DNA of 58,557 bases from positions 85,701-144,257 of the forward strand of contig NZ_VEIY01000002.1 of NCBI RefSeq assembly GCF_007680845.1, given 5' to 3'. This document shows positions 1 to 8,800 of the stretch, in pieces (within the stretch, counting starts at the first letter, position 1; each line of letters starts with the position of its first letter). The translations under genes and the position numbers were made by a program. The DNA is from Curtobacterium pusillum (GTDB taxonomy: Bacteria; Actinomycetota; Actinomycetes; Actinomycetales; Microbacteriaceae). Under the pieces are notes generated by a model. That model was not told where the DNA came from. It did not search any database and saw only the letters and a list, made by a program, of their open reading frames with translations.

Positions 1-17
1 GGCGCGAGCGCGCCGGG

Positions 18-1112
18 CTACGAGCGCCGGACGGCCCCGAGCCGCGGCAGCCGCGGCACGTGCGCGGTCGCGCCGGCCTCGGGCGGGACGATGGTCTCCT
101 GCGTCGCGGTCACGACCACGTCGTCCGCCGTGAGCGTCAGCGTCGCCGCCGGGTCGAGGGACCGCTTCACGACCGCGAGCCCGATCGGCCCGAGCTCGTG
201 GTGGATCCCGGACGCCGTCAGCCGGCCGACCTCCTTGTCGTCGAGCACGACCGGCGTCCCGGCGGCGGGCAGCACCCCGTCGGACCCGTCGAGGTGGAGC
301 ATCACGACGCGGCGCGGCGGGTGCCCGAGGTTGTGGACCTTGGCGACGGTCTCCTGCCCGCGGTAGCAGCCCTTCGACAGGTGCACGGCGGAGCGGAGCC
401 AGTCGAGCTCGTGCGGGATCGTCCGCTCGTCGACGTCGGAGAGCACGGGACGCCAGGCAGCGATCCGCAGTGCCTCGTACGCGAGGAGTCCCGCGGCGGG
501 TTCGTCGGACGCTGCGATCGCGGCCGCGGTGCCGGGGGTGACCACCGCGATGCGGAGGGTCCAGTCGGAGCCGGGGTGCGCCTCCTGGACGGCGTAGCTC
601 CACCCGCCGGGCGTGACGGACGCCCACGGGTCGACCCACTCGACGACGGGCGGCTCGGGCAGGGCCGTCGACGCGAACGGGGCGGCGTCGCCGAACCAGC
701 CGACCGTCGCGAAGTCGGCGGAGCGGTCGGCGACCTCGACGCGGAGCATGAACCGCATCGACGACAGCCACGCCGCCAGCGGCTCCGCGTCGGCTGCCTC
801 GGTGAGGAGCCACGCGACGGAACCGTCGTCGACGACCCTGGCGGCGTGCTCGACGCGACCCGACTGGTCGAGCACGAGGGTCTCGGTCGAGACGCCCGGC
901 GCGAGCCCGGTGAGCTGCTGCGAGGTGATCGAGTTGAGCCAGGAGAGCCGGTCGGGCCCTCCGACCGTCACGACGCCGAGACCGAGCTCGACGACGGCGC
1001 GGCCACGGGCGAGCAGCCGCTGCTCACCGAGCGGGTTGCCGAAGTGCGCAGCGACACCGGTCGCGGCGGCGACGAACCCCGGGCGCGACGCGAACGCGGA
1101 GGACGCGGCCAT
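18..1112 (-). CDS. ygfZ: Folate-binding protein YgfZ/GcvT family
   Basis: A 364-residue protein of the GcvT/YgfZ family. These bind tetrahydrofolate and support assembly or repair of certain Fe-S enzymes in the cytoplasm. The family signature K-G-C-Y-x-G-Q-E is present as KGCYRGQE, followed by HNLGHPPRR, typical of actinobacterial YgfZ. The N-terminal part carries the folate-fold segment around DRLSWLNSITSQQL. I start it at the ATG whose last base overlaps the stop of the upstream gene (TGATG); a longer reading would run into that gene without a better start. It is the third gene of an apparent reverse-strand operon: 38-residue membrane protein, heme-binding protein, YgfZ. The family call is secure; the exact physiological target is not visible. 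Confidence 0.9.
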   Translation of the reverse strand: MAASSAFASRPGFVAAATGVAAHFGNPLGEQRLLARGRAVVELGLGVVTVGGPDRLSWLNSITSQQLTGLAPGVSTETLVLDQSGRVEHAARVVDDGSVAWLLTEAADAEPLAAWLSSMRFMLRVEVADRSADFATVGWFGDAAPFASTALPEPPVVEWVDPWASVTPGGWSYAVQEAHPGSDWTLRIAVVTPGTAAAIAASDEPAAGLLAYEALRIAAWRPVLSDVDERTIPHELDWLRSAVHLSKGCYRGQETVAKVHNLGHPPRRVVMLHLDGSDGVLPAAGTPVVLDDKEVGRLTASGIHHELGPIGLAVVKRSLDPAATLTLTADDVVVTATQETIVPPEAGATAHVPRLPRLGAVRRS

Positions 1113-1714
1113 CAGTCGACCTTCGCGAGCTGCCCCGAGGCGTGCGATGTGAGCTCCTTGCCGAGCGCGGCGATGTCCCACGCCCAGAACAACTTGCCCT
1201 CGACCAGGCCGTAGAGCCGGGTCGCGGCGGAGTAGTCCTTCGCGTTCGGCGAGCGCATCACGGCGTCCGTCGAGAGGTCGATGCGGCCCTTGCGGACCCG
1301 GCCCACGTAGAGCTCGTTGACGCCCGTGGGGTGGATGATCGAGGCTTCGACGTCGAAGCCGTCGGTCGTGTTCCGCAGCGCCTCGACGCTCTCGACCGTG
1401 CTGAACGGGGTCGGCCCCTCACCGAGGAGCATCGCGGGCCCGCGGTCGCCCGGCTCGGACGGACGGTCGATGCGCCAGTACCCCATCTCGGCGGCCAGCG
1501 GCGTGTGCTCGTCGTCGAGCAGCCACGTCGTGGACGAGTAGTTGAGGTACGGCAGGCCGTCGTGGCTGAAGCTCACGCGCTGCCCGAACTCGTACTTCCG
1601 GGGTTCTTCCTCGTCGCCGACGGGGTACTCGACGACACCCGTGCCCTCCCAGACGCCGACGAGCCAGGACAGCGGGACGAGCTCGGGGGCCAGGCCCTCC
1701 GGCAGTTCGATCAA
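1112..1714 (-). CDS. FABP/nitrobindin-like heme-binding protein (DUF1794)
   Basis: A 200-residue beta-barrel protein of the DUF1794/THAP4-like family. Family members bind heme b and are annotated as peroxynitrite isomerases (nitrobindins). Visible family features are the N-terminal G-x-W-x-G-x-G motif (GVWEGTG) and a C-terminal His in the TSHASGQL stretch, where the heme ligand lies. It starts with TTG, which overlaps the stop of the upstream 38-residue gene as TTGA, so translation is probably coupled. Its stop overlaps the ygfZ start. A DUF1794 gene also lies a few genes from glnR-mshD in mycobacteria, as it does here. The family is clear; the enzymatic role is known from homologues only. 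Confidence 0.9.
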   Translation of the reverse strand: MIELPEGLAPELVPLSWLVGVWEGTGVVEYPVGDEEEPRKYEFGQRVSFSHDGLPYLNYSSTTWLLDDEHTPLAAEMGYWRIDRPSEPGDRGPAMLLGEGPTPFSTVESVEALRNTTDGFDVEASIIHPTGVNELYVGRVRKGRIDLSTDAVMRSPNAKDYSAATRLYGLVEGKLFWAWDIAALGKELTSHASGQLAKVD

Positions 1715-1827
1715 CGCTGGCCCTTGAAGAGCTTCACGACGACGGTGACGGAGATGAACGCGATCGCGAGCGACGCGAGGCCGAGCAGGCCCACGTAGAA
1801 GAGCTCGAGCGCAAGCAGCGAATCCAT
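1711..1827 (-). CDS. 38-residue single-pass membrane protein
   Basis: A small open frame encodes 38 residues, starting MDSLLALELF and ending KLFKGQR. About 25 residues in the middle (YVGLLGLASLAIAFISVTVVV) form one membrane span, followed by a short basic tail that should stay cytoplasmic. Two things support it as a real gene. A perfect leaderless promoter (TAGACT, then six bases, then ATG) precedes it. Its TGA overlaps the TTG start of the heme-binding gene, so it leads that operon. I do not recognise a named family. It could be a membrane anchor or small regulator for the next gene, or simply a translated leader. Confidence 0.6.
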   Translation of the reverse strand: MDSLLALELFYVGLLGLASLAIAFISVTVVVKLFKGQR

Positions 1828-1833
1828 GCTGCG

Positions 1834-1839
1834 AGTCTA
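1834..1839 (-). promoter_or_regulatory. -10 element of leaderless promoter (TAGACT)
   Basis: TAGACT lies exactly six bases before the ATG of the 38-residue protein. This is the spacing of leaderless actinobacterial transcripts, where the start codon is the first transcribed codon. It would drive the reverse-strand operon ending with ygfZ. Confidence 0.6.
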
Positions 1840-1850
1840 CGCGGACGGGC

Positions 1851-2144
1851 TCAACGCGCCAGGAGCACCACGGCGGTGACGAGCACGACCACGAACGAGC
1901 CGGAGGACGCGATGCTGATCCGTTCGACCAGCCCGTCCTTCGTCGCGGTGATGAGCTGCAGCACGAAGCTCACGAGCACGCAGAGCACGAAGACGAGCAG
2001 CAGCCAGGCGAACGAGTCCTTGTCGGTGAGCGTCAGCACGAGCACCGCACCGACGATCGCGAGCACCCAGACCGGCAGGACGGACGTCAGCCGGAGACGG
2101 CGCTGATCGGTGGGCTGCACGGGCTCGGTCACGCGCTCCATCAT
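1851..2144 (-). CDS. Small hypothetical membrane protein
   Basis: A 97-residue protein with three hydrophobic segments: about residues 24-41 (LPVWVLAIVGAVLVLTLT), 45-66 (SFAWLLLVFVLCVLVSFVLQLI) and 80-97. The N-terminus is short and charged. Two adjacent ATG codons (2144 and 2141) could each be the start. It lies between the heme-protein operon and the divergent glnR. No family is recognised; the composition and codon use match neighbouring genes, so it is likely real. Confidence 0.65.
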   Translation of the reverse strand: MMERVTEPVQPTDQRRLRLTSVLPVWVLAIVGAVLVLTLTDKDSFAWLLLVFVLCVLVSFVLQLITATKDGLVERISIASSGSFVVVLVTAVVLLAR

Positions 2145-2196
2145 GGCAGCACCGTCCCCCGACCGTCTGGTCGGAGGGTGACATGCCGAGCATCAC

Positions 2197-2202
2197 TAGG
2201 AT
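2197..2202 (+). promoter_or_regulatory. Candidate -10 element of glnR (TAGGAT)
   Basis: TAGGAT lies about 33 bases before the glnR GTG, giving a short leader that contains the GGAGGT ribosome binding site at 2227-2232. No clear -35 is seen. Confidence 0.4.
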
Positions 2203-2235
2203 GTGTGCACGACTCCCCCACGCCCTGGAGGTCCT

Positions 2236-2919
2236 GTGGCCCAGCTCCTGGTACTCACCTCAGCCGCGCCCGGCGACGTCCTGCCGAGTCTCGGCCTGCT
2301 GAGCCACCGGATCCGCCACGTGCCGGCCGAGGCCGCACAGCTGGTCAACGCGCCGCAGAGCGACCTCATGTTCGTGGACGCCCGCACGGACCTCGCCAGC
2401 GCCAAGGCGCTGTGCAAGATCCTGGCGACGAGCGGCTCGACGACGCCGATCATCCTCGTGGTCACCGAGGGCGGCCTCACCGCGGTGAACAGCGAGTGGA
2501 ACGTCGACGACGTGGTGCTCGAGACCGCCGGGCCCGCCGAGGTCGACGCCCGCATCCGACTCGCCGCCGGTCGCGCGTCGAAGAACCAGACCGGGTCGAA
2601 GATCCAGGCCTCCGGCGTCGTCATCGACGAGGCCAGCTACTCCGCGAAGGTCCGCGGCCGGCCCCTCGACCTCACCTTCAAGGAGTTCGAGCTCCTCCGC
2701 TTCTTCGCCACGCACCCGTCCCGCGTCTTCACGCGCGAGCAGCTGCTCAGCGAGGTGTGGGGCTACGACTACTTCGGCGGCACCCGCACCGTCGACGTGC
2801 ACGTGCGACGGCTCCGCGCGAAGCTCGGCGACCTCGAGTCGCTCATCGGCACGGTCCGCAACGTCGGGTACCGCTTCAACGTCTACGACGACGAGGCCGA
2901 ACGGCTCTCGGCCCAGTAG
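2236..2919 (+). CDS. glnR: GlnR-like winged-helix response regulator
   Basis: A 227-residue OmpR-type regulator. The N-terminal atypical receiver has an Asp in FVDAR, the position of the usual phospho-acceptor, but lacks the canonical acidic pocket, as in actinobacterial GlnR, which works as an unphosphorylated dimer. The C-terminal winged helix runs [16 protein letters not shown] to [10 protein letters not shown], with the [15 protein letters not shown] recognition region nearly identical to GlnR. GlnR controls nitrogen assimilation genes. I chose GTG at 2236 because GGAGGT sits five bases upstream; an earlier in-frame GTG would add eleven residues with no ribosome site. The next gene, mshD, overlaps by one base, and glnR-mshD adjacency is conserved in mycobacteria. 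Confidence 0.85.
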   Translation: MAQLLVLTSAAPGDVLPSLGLLSHRIRHVPAEAAQLVNAPQSDLMFVDARTDLASAKALCKILATSGSTTPIILVVTEGGLTAVNSEWNVDDVVLETAGPAEVDARIRLAAGRASKNQTGSKIQASGVVIDEASYSAKVRGRPLDLTFKEFELLRFFATHPSRVFTREQLLSEVWGYDYFGGTRTVDVHVRRLRAKLGDLESLIGTVRNVGYRFNVYDDEAERLSAQ

Positions 2920-3767
2920 TGGTCGACCTGTCGCGCTTCGCCGTCCCGGGCGAGGCTCCCCCGTTCTCGGACCAGACCCTGGTGGACGTCCGCGCGGGCC
3001 GCGCGACGGTCGTCGGGGACGAGCGCGGGGTCGCCGTGGTCCGCGACGGTGAGCTGGAACTGGTGGTCGGCCTGGAGGAACGGGGCCGCGGCCTCGGGAC
3101 GGCGCTCGTCACGCAGGTGCTCGGGCTCGGCGGCGGGGCCGCCCCCGTAGCCGGTTCGGCGCCCCGGCTCGCGTCTGCGCCCCGGCTCGCGTGGGCGCAC
3201 GGGGACCACCCCGCTGCCCGGGCGCTCGCCGTCCGGTTCGGCTGGACGGCCGTCCGGACGCTCCTGCAGCTCCGCGCCCCGATCGCGTCCACCGCCCCGG
3301 ACCCGGGCCTGCCCGACGGCTACACCCTGTCGTCGTTCCGCGCCGGCGACGAGCGCGACGAGCACGACTGGCTCGCGCTCAACGCTGCGGCGTTCGCCCA
3401 CCACCCGGAGCAGGGGCGGATGACGCTCGACGACCTCCGTGCCCGCGAGTCCGACGACTGGTTCTCCGGCGACGACCTGCTGCTCCTCCGCGATGCGTCC
3501 GGTGGGCTCGCGGGGTCGTGCTGGCTCAAGGTCGAGGGCGACGTCGGCGAGTTCTACGCCGTCGCCGTCCGTCCGGACCTGCAGGGGCGGCGCCTCGGCG
3601 GTGTGCTCATGCGCGCGGGGACGGCCCGGCTGACCGGTCGTGGCCTCAGCACCGCGGCGCTCTACGTCGAGGGGGACAACGAACCGGCGTTGGCGCTCTA
3701 CCGACGGTCCGGGTTCGAGCAGCACGCGATCGACGTGCAGTACGCGGCGCCGCGGTCCGGCCGGTAA
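2919..3767 (+). CDS. mshD: Mycothiol synthase MshD
   Basis: A 282-residue protein with two GNAT domains that acetylates Cys-GlcN-Ins with acetyl-CoA, the last step of mycothiol synthesis in the cytoplasm. The C-terminal domain holds the acetyl-CoA motif VRPDLQGRRLGGVLM and the ending LYVEGDNEPALALYRRSGF typical of MshD. The N-terminal GNAT domain is degenerate, as in the family. The GTG start overlaps the glnR stop (TAGTG), implying coupled translation. A near-exact 18-base tandem duplication near 3158-3192 doubles a SAPRLA segment between the two domains. Length is slightly shorter than the usual 300 or so residues. Confidence 0.88.
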   Translation: MVDLSRFAVPGEAPPFSDQTLVDVRAGRATVVGDERGVAVVRDGELELVVGLEERGRGLGTALVTQVLGLGGGAAPVAGSAPRLASAPRLAWAHGDHPAARALAVRFGWTAVRTLLQLRAPIASTAPDPGLPDGYTLSSFRAGDERDEHDWLALNAAAFAHHPEQGRMTLDDLRARESDDWFSGDDLLLLRDASGGLAGSCWLKVEGDVGEFYAVAVRPDLQGRRLGGVLMRAGTARLTGRGLSTAALYVEGDNEPALALYRRSGFEQHAIDVQYAAPRSGR

Positions 3768-3815
3768 CATGGTGCGGTCGGCGAGGGGTCGACCAGTGGC
3801 GGACTCGGGGGACCT

Positions 3816-5828
3816 GTGGCGCAGTACGGGCAAGGGGAACCGCTCGGCGCGTCGTACCGCCTGACCGAGCTGCTCGGCACGGGCGCGACGGGCGAGGTCT
3901 GGCGGGTCGACCACACCGCCACGGGTGACCGGTTCGCCGCCAAGCTCCTGCGCGCCGAGCTCGCCGCCGACCCCGACATCGTCGAGCGCTTCGTCCGCGA
4001 GCGCTCCGTGCTGCTGGCCCTGCAGCACCCGTCGATCGTCCGGCTGCGGGACCTCGTCGTCGAGGGCGACCGGCTCGCCATCGTCATGGACCTCGTCGGC
4101 GGCGGCTCCGCCCGGGACCTCCTGGCGACCAACAGCACCCTGCCACCACGCGATGCCCTCACGATCACCGCGGAGACCCTCGACGCCCTCGCGGCAGCGC
4201 ACGAGCGGGACGTCACCCACCGCGACGTGAAGCCCGACAACGTGCTGCTCGCCGGGCCGTGGTCGCCCGGCACGACCGGCGACGTCCGCGTGACCGACTT
4301 CGGCATCGCGAGCGTGGTCGCCGAACGGGACCGGAAGACCACGGGCCTCCTCGGGACCCCGCAGTACATGGCGCCCGAGTCGATCAGCCACGGCCGCTCC
4401 GGTCCCGCGGCGGACGTCTACGGCGCGGGCGTGATGCTCTACGAACTCCTCGCCGGGCGGACGCCGTTCGCCGGCTCCGGCACGGGCTTCGCGGTCGCCT
4501 ACCGACACGTCACGTCGAACCCGCCGCGACTCGACGTGCCCGACGCCCTGTGGGCGGTGCTCGAGCGCCTCCTCGCCAAGGACCCGGCTGCGCGACCGTC
4601 CGCCTCGGACGCCGCCGCGACCCTCCGGCGGCTCGCCCGGACGCTCGGCGATGCCCCGGCGCTCGTGCCCTCGATCGACCCGGAGTCCTTCGACGAGGTG
4701 GAGCGACCCGCGACCATCGTGCGGGGCGTGTCGGCCCCGGCACCGGCCGAATCGGAATCCGACGGCACGGCTCCAGACGGCACCGCGCGCCCGGACGGCC
4801 TCGGTCCGGTCCCCGAGATCGGACCGGCGGGGTCGCAGACCGTCATCCGCCCGATGGCACGGCAGCCGCTCCCGGTCGCACCGGCTCCGGACACCGCACC
4901 GCCGCGCCGGTCCTGGCGCCCGGAGTGGCTCACGAACCGGATGGCCGGCCTCGGGGTGCTCGGCGTCGTCCTCGTCGCGGCGCTCGTCGTCGGCGGGGTC
5001 GTCTGGCTGCCCGGGGCGCTGCGGAAGACGCCGAGCAGCGCCGCCACCGCGCAGGCCGCGAACGCGTACCAACAGGACCGTCCGCTGCCGACCGGTCTGA
5101 CCACAACCCGCAAGGCCACGATCGACCCGGACTCGGGGACGGTCGACCTCACGATCACGTACGCCGCGCAGGGGGCCACCCTGTCCGGACCTCTGCTCGA
5201 GGTGCTGCCCGGCGCCCGGTCGGGTGCCGCCTGCCCGACCGTCCGGTGGCAGCAGGGCACCGTGACGGCGACGCGGAACCAGCCCTCGCTGACCGGGGTC
5301 GACACGGCGTGCTCGTGGTCGCTCTCCGGCGCCCGGATCGATGCCGGTTCCGACGTCACCGTCCAGGCGCGCGTCCGGGTGCCGTCCGTGACCGACGGCG
5401 CATCGCTCCAGAAGTGGCTCGACGCCGTCGGTTCCGCGACGACCGCGGCCGTCACCGACCAGTCCGTCACCGGGACCGCATTCCCCGTGCAGCGGCTGCA
5501 GGGCATCGACGTGCGCACCCCGGACCGGACGGTCAGCCAGACGACGCTGCCGGTCACCCTCGTCCCGGTGTGGCCGAGCGGCGCGGACGAGCTGAACCCG
5601 CTGTACCGGAGCCCCGCGACCGGGTCGCCGTCCCAGATGCTCCAGGACGTCGCCGGCGGCGAAGCGGGCGTCCGGTTCTCGGACGGCTGCTCCGGTGCGC
5701 TCGCGGTGTCCTCGGACGGCCTCGTCGTCACGGCCCTGTCGGTCGCCCCGTCGTGCACCGTGCGCGCCACGGTCGGCGCCTTCACCGACCTCGAGAGCGC
5801 GCCGTTCAGCATCACGACGCGGGACTGA
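3816..5828 (+). CDS. Membrane Ser/Thr protein kinase (PknB-like) of the T7SS-like locus
   Basis: A 670-residue protein: N-terminal kinase domain (about 14-275), a Pro/Thr-rich linker, one membrane span (about 376-398) and a roughly 270-residue extracytoplasmic domain. The kinase looks active: glycine loop GTGATGEV (21-28), Lys43, Glu62, HRDVKPDN (135-142), DFG (161-163) and APE (186-188). The external part has no PASTA repeats; it contains several Cys residues and beta-rich repeats. The GTG start follows GGGGGA. It is convergent with the FHA-containing secretion ATPase, so the ATPase or its neighbours are plausible substrates. Topology (cytoplasmic kinase fold, one span, external domain) recalls EssB/YukC of T7SSb, which carries a pseudokinase; here the catalytic residues are intact. 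Confidence 0.85.
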   Translation: MAQYGQGEPLGASYRLTELLGTGATGEVWRVDHTATGDRFAAKLLRAELAADPDIVERFVRERSVLLALQHPSIVRLRDLVVEGDRLAIVMDLVGGGSARDLLATNSTLPPRDALTITAETLDALAAAHERDVTHRDVKPDNVLLAGPWSPGTTGDVRVTDFGIASVVAERDRKTTGLLGTPQYMAPESISHGRSGPAADVYGAGVMLYELLAGRTPFAGSGTGFAVAYRHVTSNPPRLDVPDALWAVLERLLAKDPAARPSASDAAATLRRLARTLGDAPALVPSIDPESFDEVERPATIVRGVSAPAPAESESDGTAPDGTARPDGLGPVPEIGPAGSQTVIRPMARQPLPVAPAPDTAPPRRSWRPEWLTNRMAGLGVLGVVLVAALVVGGVVWLPGALRKTPSSAATAQAANAYQQDRPLPTGLTTTRKATIDPDSGTVDLTITYAAQGATLSGPLLEVLPGARSGAACPTVRWQQGTVTATRNQPSLTGVDTACSWSLSGARIDAGSDVTVQARVRVPSVTDGASLQKWLDAVGSATTAAVTDQSVTGTAFPVQRLQGIDVRTPDRTVSQTTLPVTLVPVWPSGADELNPLYRSPATGSPSQMLQDVAGGEAGVRFSDGCSGALAVSSDGLVVTALSVAPSCTVRATVGAFTDLESAPFSITTRD

Positions 5829-5857
5829 CGGACGCGGCGGACCTGTCGGAGCCGTCC

Positions 5858-5872
5858 CGCGCCTCCAGGCCG
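5858..5872 (-). repeat. Copy of 15-base recurrent motif CGGCCTGGAGGCGCG
   Basis: Exact copy on the reverse strand, in the 61-base gap between the convergent kinase and secretion ATPase genes. Other exact copies lie at 11449, 27602, 34115, 41842 and 53474. Confidence 0.75.
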
Positions 5873-5889
5873 TCGCTGCGGGCCGAACG

Positions 5890-8800
5890 TCAGGCGCCGG
5901 CGGCGGCGGTCTGCACGAGACGGACCCGTCCGCCGGACACGGCGTAGCCGCGCGCGACGGTCATCGCGACCGGCGCACGACGCGGGAGCTGCACCCCGAG
6001 CAGCTCGCCGTCGTAGTCGACGTCGGGCTGGAGCAGGATCCCGCACCGGGTCTTCCGGACGGCCTTCGTCCAGTGGCTGTAGAGCGTCCGGAGGTCCACG
6101 GCCCGCCCCGCCGCGACCACGCAGGTCCCGGGGCGTTCGGACGCGAGCAACCCGGCCAGGGCTTGGTCCTGGTCGTCGAAGCGCTCCGCGTCGTCGACCA
6201 ACAGCAGCACCGGCCCGCGCTCGAGCCGGAGGCCAGCGACGAGCGCCGGGACCTCGTCCGGTCCGATCGCGATCCGGTCGAGGTCGGCCGACGCGAGCGG
6301 CGACCGACGGTCACAGATCCCCCACACCGCCGGACGGACACCCGTCGCCGCGCGCGCGGTCTGCGCGATCGCGAGGAGGGCGGTCGACTTGCCGGAGCGG
6401 GCCGGCCCGGCGACCAGGACGTGCTCGCCCTCGTAGACCTCGAGCGCCGCCGTGCCGAGGTCGTCCTCGGCGATGCCCACGGGAAGGCGCCACGGCTCGG
6501 TGTCGAACGTCGCCGTCAGCGCCAGGTCCCGCACCGACACTGCGTCGGGGAGCCGTCCGACCGCACTGGCCTTCCGGGGAGCGTCCGGCCAGCGCGCCGC
6601 GATCTCGGTCACTGCCCCGTCCAGGGCACCGCTCGGGGTCGCCACGTGCGACTGCAAGCGGGCGAGCGAGTCGACGAAGCGGCCGGGCACGGGCGGCGGG
6701 GCGTCCTTCGGCGGCACGCCGATCGAGGAGTAGTCGTAGGGGTCGGCCAGGCGGAACAACCACTTCTGGGTGGTGACCTCGTCCATCGCGCTCGGCACCG
6801 CCTTGGCGCGCGTCGTCGACACGGCGAACGAGATGCCGAGCGCCGGACCCTCGGCGTACACGCGGTACAGGGCGTCGAGCAGCAGCTGGCCCTCGAAGTC
6901 CTGGTACTCGTCGCGGAGCGCCGCCAAGCCGTCGATGAGCACGACCGCGCGACGGCCGCCCGGTGCGGCACGACGGCGCTCGAGGTCGGCGCGCAGGTGC
7001 CGGAGGAACCGCGCCTGCAGCTCGCCAGCACCAGGCCCGGACCCGACGTACGCCGTGGTGTGCGGCAGGTGCTGCAGCGGCGCGAGGTCCCCGGCGCCCA
7101 TGTCGAGGACGAGCAAGTCGAGGTCGGCGGGGTCCGTCGAGTCGGCGAGCCGGAGGGCGATCGCCGCGAGTGCGGTGCTCGTGCCGCTGCCGGGGATGCC
7201 CATGAGCAGGAGGTTGCCCTGCTCCGTGTCCCAGCCGGTCGTGACCTGGCGCTGGTGGTCCGGGTCGTCGGCGAGGGCAACCGGGATGACGCTCGGGGCG
7301 ACCGCCTCGGTGTCGAGCGTGGCGCGGTCGACGCGTTCGCCGAGTGCCTCCGGCCAGATCGGACGGGGCGCCGCGTACCCGGCGTCGGTGTTCGCCTGCT
7401 CGATCGCGTCGATGAGGCGGTCGAGGTCGGTCTCGTCGCTGGCGCTCGGAGCAGCCGCCGGCGCCGGAGCCGGGACGCCGAAGACGTCCGTCGGGCGGAC
7501 GGCCACGGCTTCCTCGGTCCCGCGGTCGCGGGCGAGTCCCGTCACGAGGGCGGTCTGCACGGGCGTGATGTCGTCCTGGCCGAGCTTCACGTAGGCCCGG
7601 CCGGTCTGCTGCCGGCTGATCGCGGAGGCCGCCGGCACCCCGATCACGTTGACGGAGTCCTCCCGGCTCTGGACCCGGAGGGCGACGCGCATGTTCGTGT
7701 TCGCGAGGATGTCCTCGCTGACCACGCCCGCGGGCCGCTGGGTCGCGAGGATCATGTGCACGCCGAGCGTCCGGCCGACCGCGGCGATGCTCACGAGCGA
7801 CGTGAGGACGTCGGGGAAGTCCTTCGCGAGCATGGCGAACTCGTCCACCACGAGCAGCAGCCTCGGCATCGGTTCCGCGGGACGGGTCGCGAGGTACGCG
7901 TCGAGGTTGTCGATGTCCGCGCCCGCCGCGGCGAAGACGCGCTGCCGCCGTTCCAGCTCCGCTTCGAGGGCACGCAGTGCGCGGTCGGCGAGCTGTTCGT
8001 CCAGGTTGCTGATCGTGCCGATCGTGTGCGGCAGCCGCTCGCAGGCGGCGAAGGCCGCACCGCCCTTGAAGTCGACGAGGAGGAAGTTCAGCTCCGTCGG
8101 GGCGGTACGCGCAGCGAGACCGGCGACGAGCGAGCGCAGGAACTCGCTCTTGCCGGAGCCGGTCGTGCCGCCGACGAGGCCGTGTGGGCCGTCGCGGACC
8201 AGGTCCACCACGAGCGGACCGGACTCCGACGAACCGATCGGCGTGGAGACGCCGGTGCGCGCGTCCCACGCGGCCCGGACCGCGTCGGCGCCGTCGACAC
8301 GGACGAGCTCCGGGAACCGGACGAGCGACGGCAAGGAGGCTCCGGGCACCGTCAGCTCGGGGTCGTCGAAGTGCGCGACGTCCCGGGCGCACCGTTCGGC
8401 GGTCGCCACCGACAGCCCGGCGAGCACGACGTCCTCCACCCGGGTGCGGTCCTCGGGGCGGTACACGGTGGCGGCGGCGTCCGGGCCCACGGTGACGATG
8501 GTCGTGCACGCGGCGGGGAGCTGCTGCTCGCTCGACGCGATCACGATGCCGCTGACGCGGTGCGGACGCTCCCCCGGTCGCAGCACCTGGCCGGGGACGG
8601 ACCGGCCGTGTCCGAGCAGTGCGCGCGCAGGTGCGTCCCGCCCTTCCGTGAGGACCTCGGAGTCGACGAGGACGAGCAGGTTCGGCGTCGGCAGGTCGTC
8701 GACGGTGTCGCGGAGGCCGCGCAGGACCGCCGCGCTGTGGTCCCGCTGCGCCGACATCCACCGCTCGCCGGTGCTGCTGCCCGCCACCCGGGTGTGCGGC

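Noticed and set aside
2883..5072. A 729-codon reverse frame across mshD and the kinase
   Set aside because: Shadow of GC-rich codons; mshD and kinase motifs lie on the forward strand.
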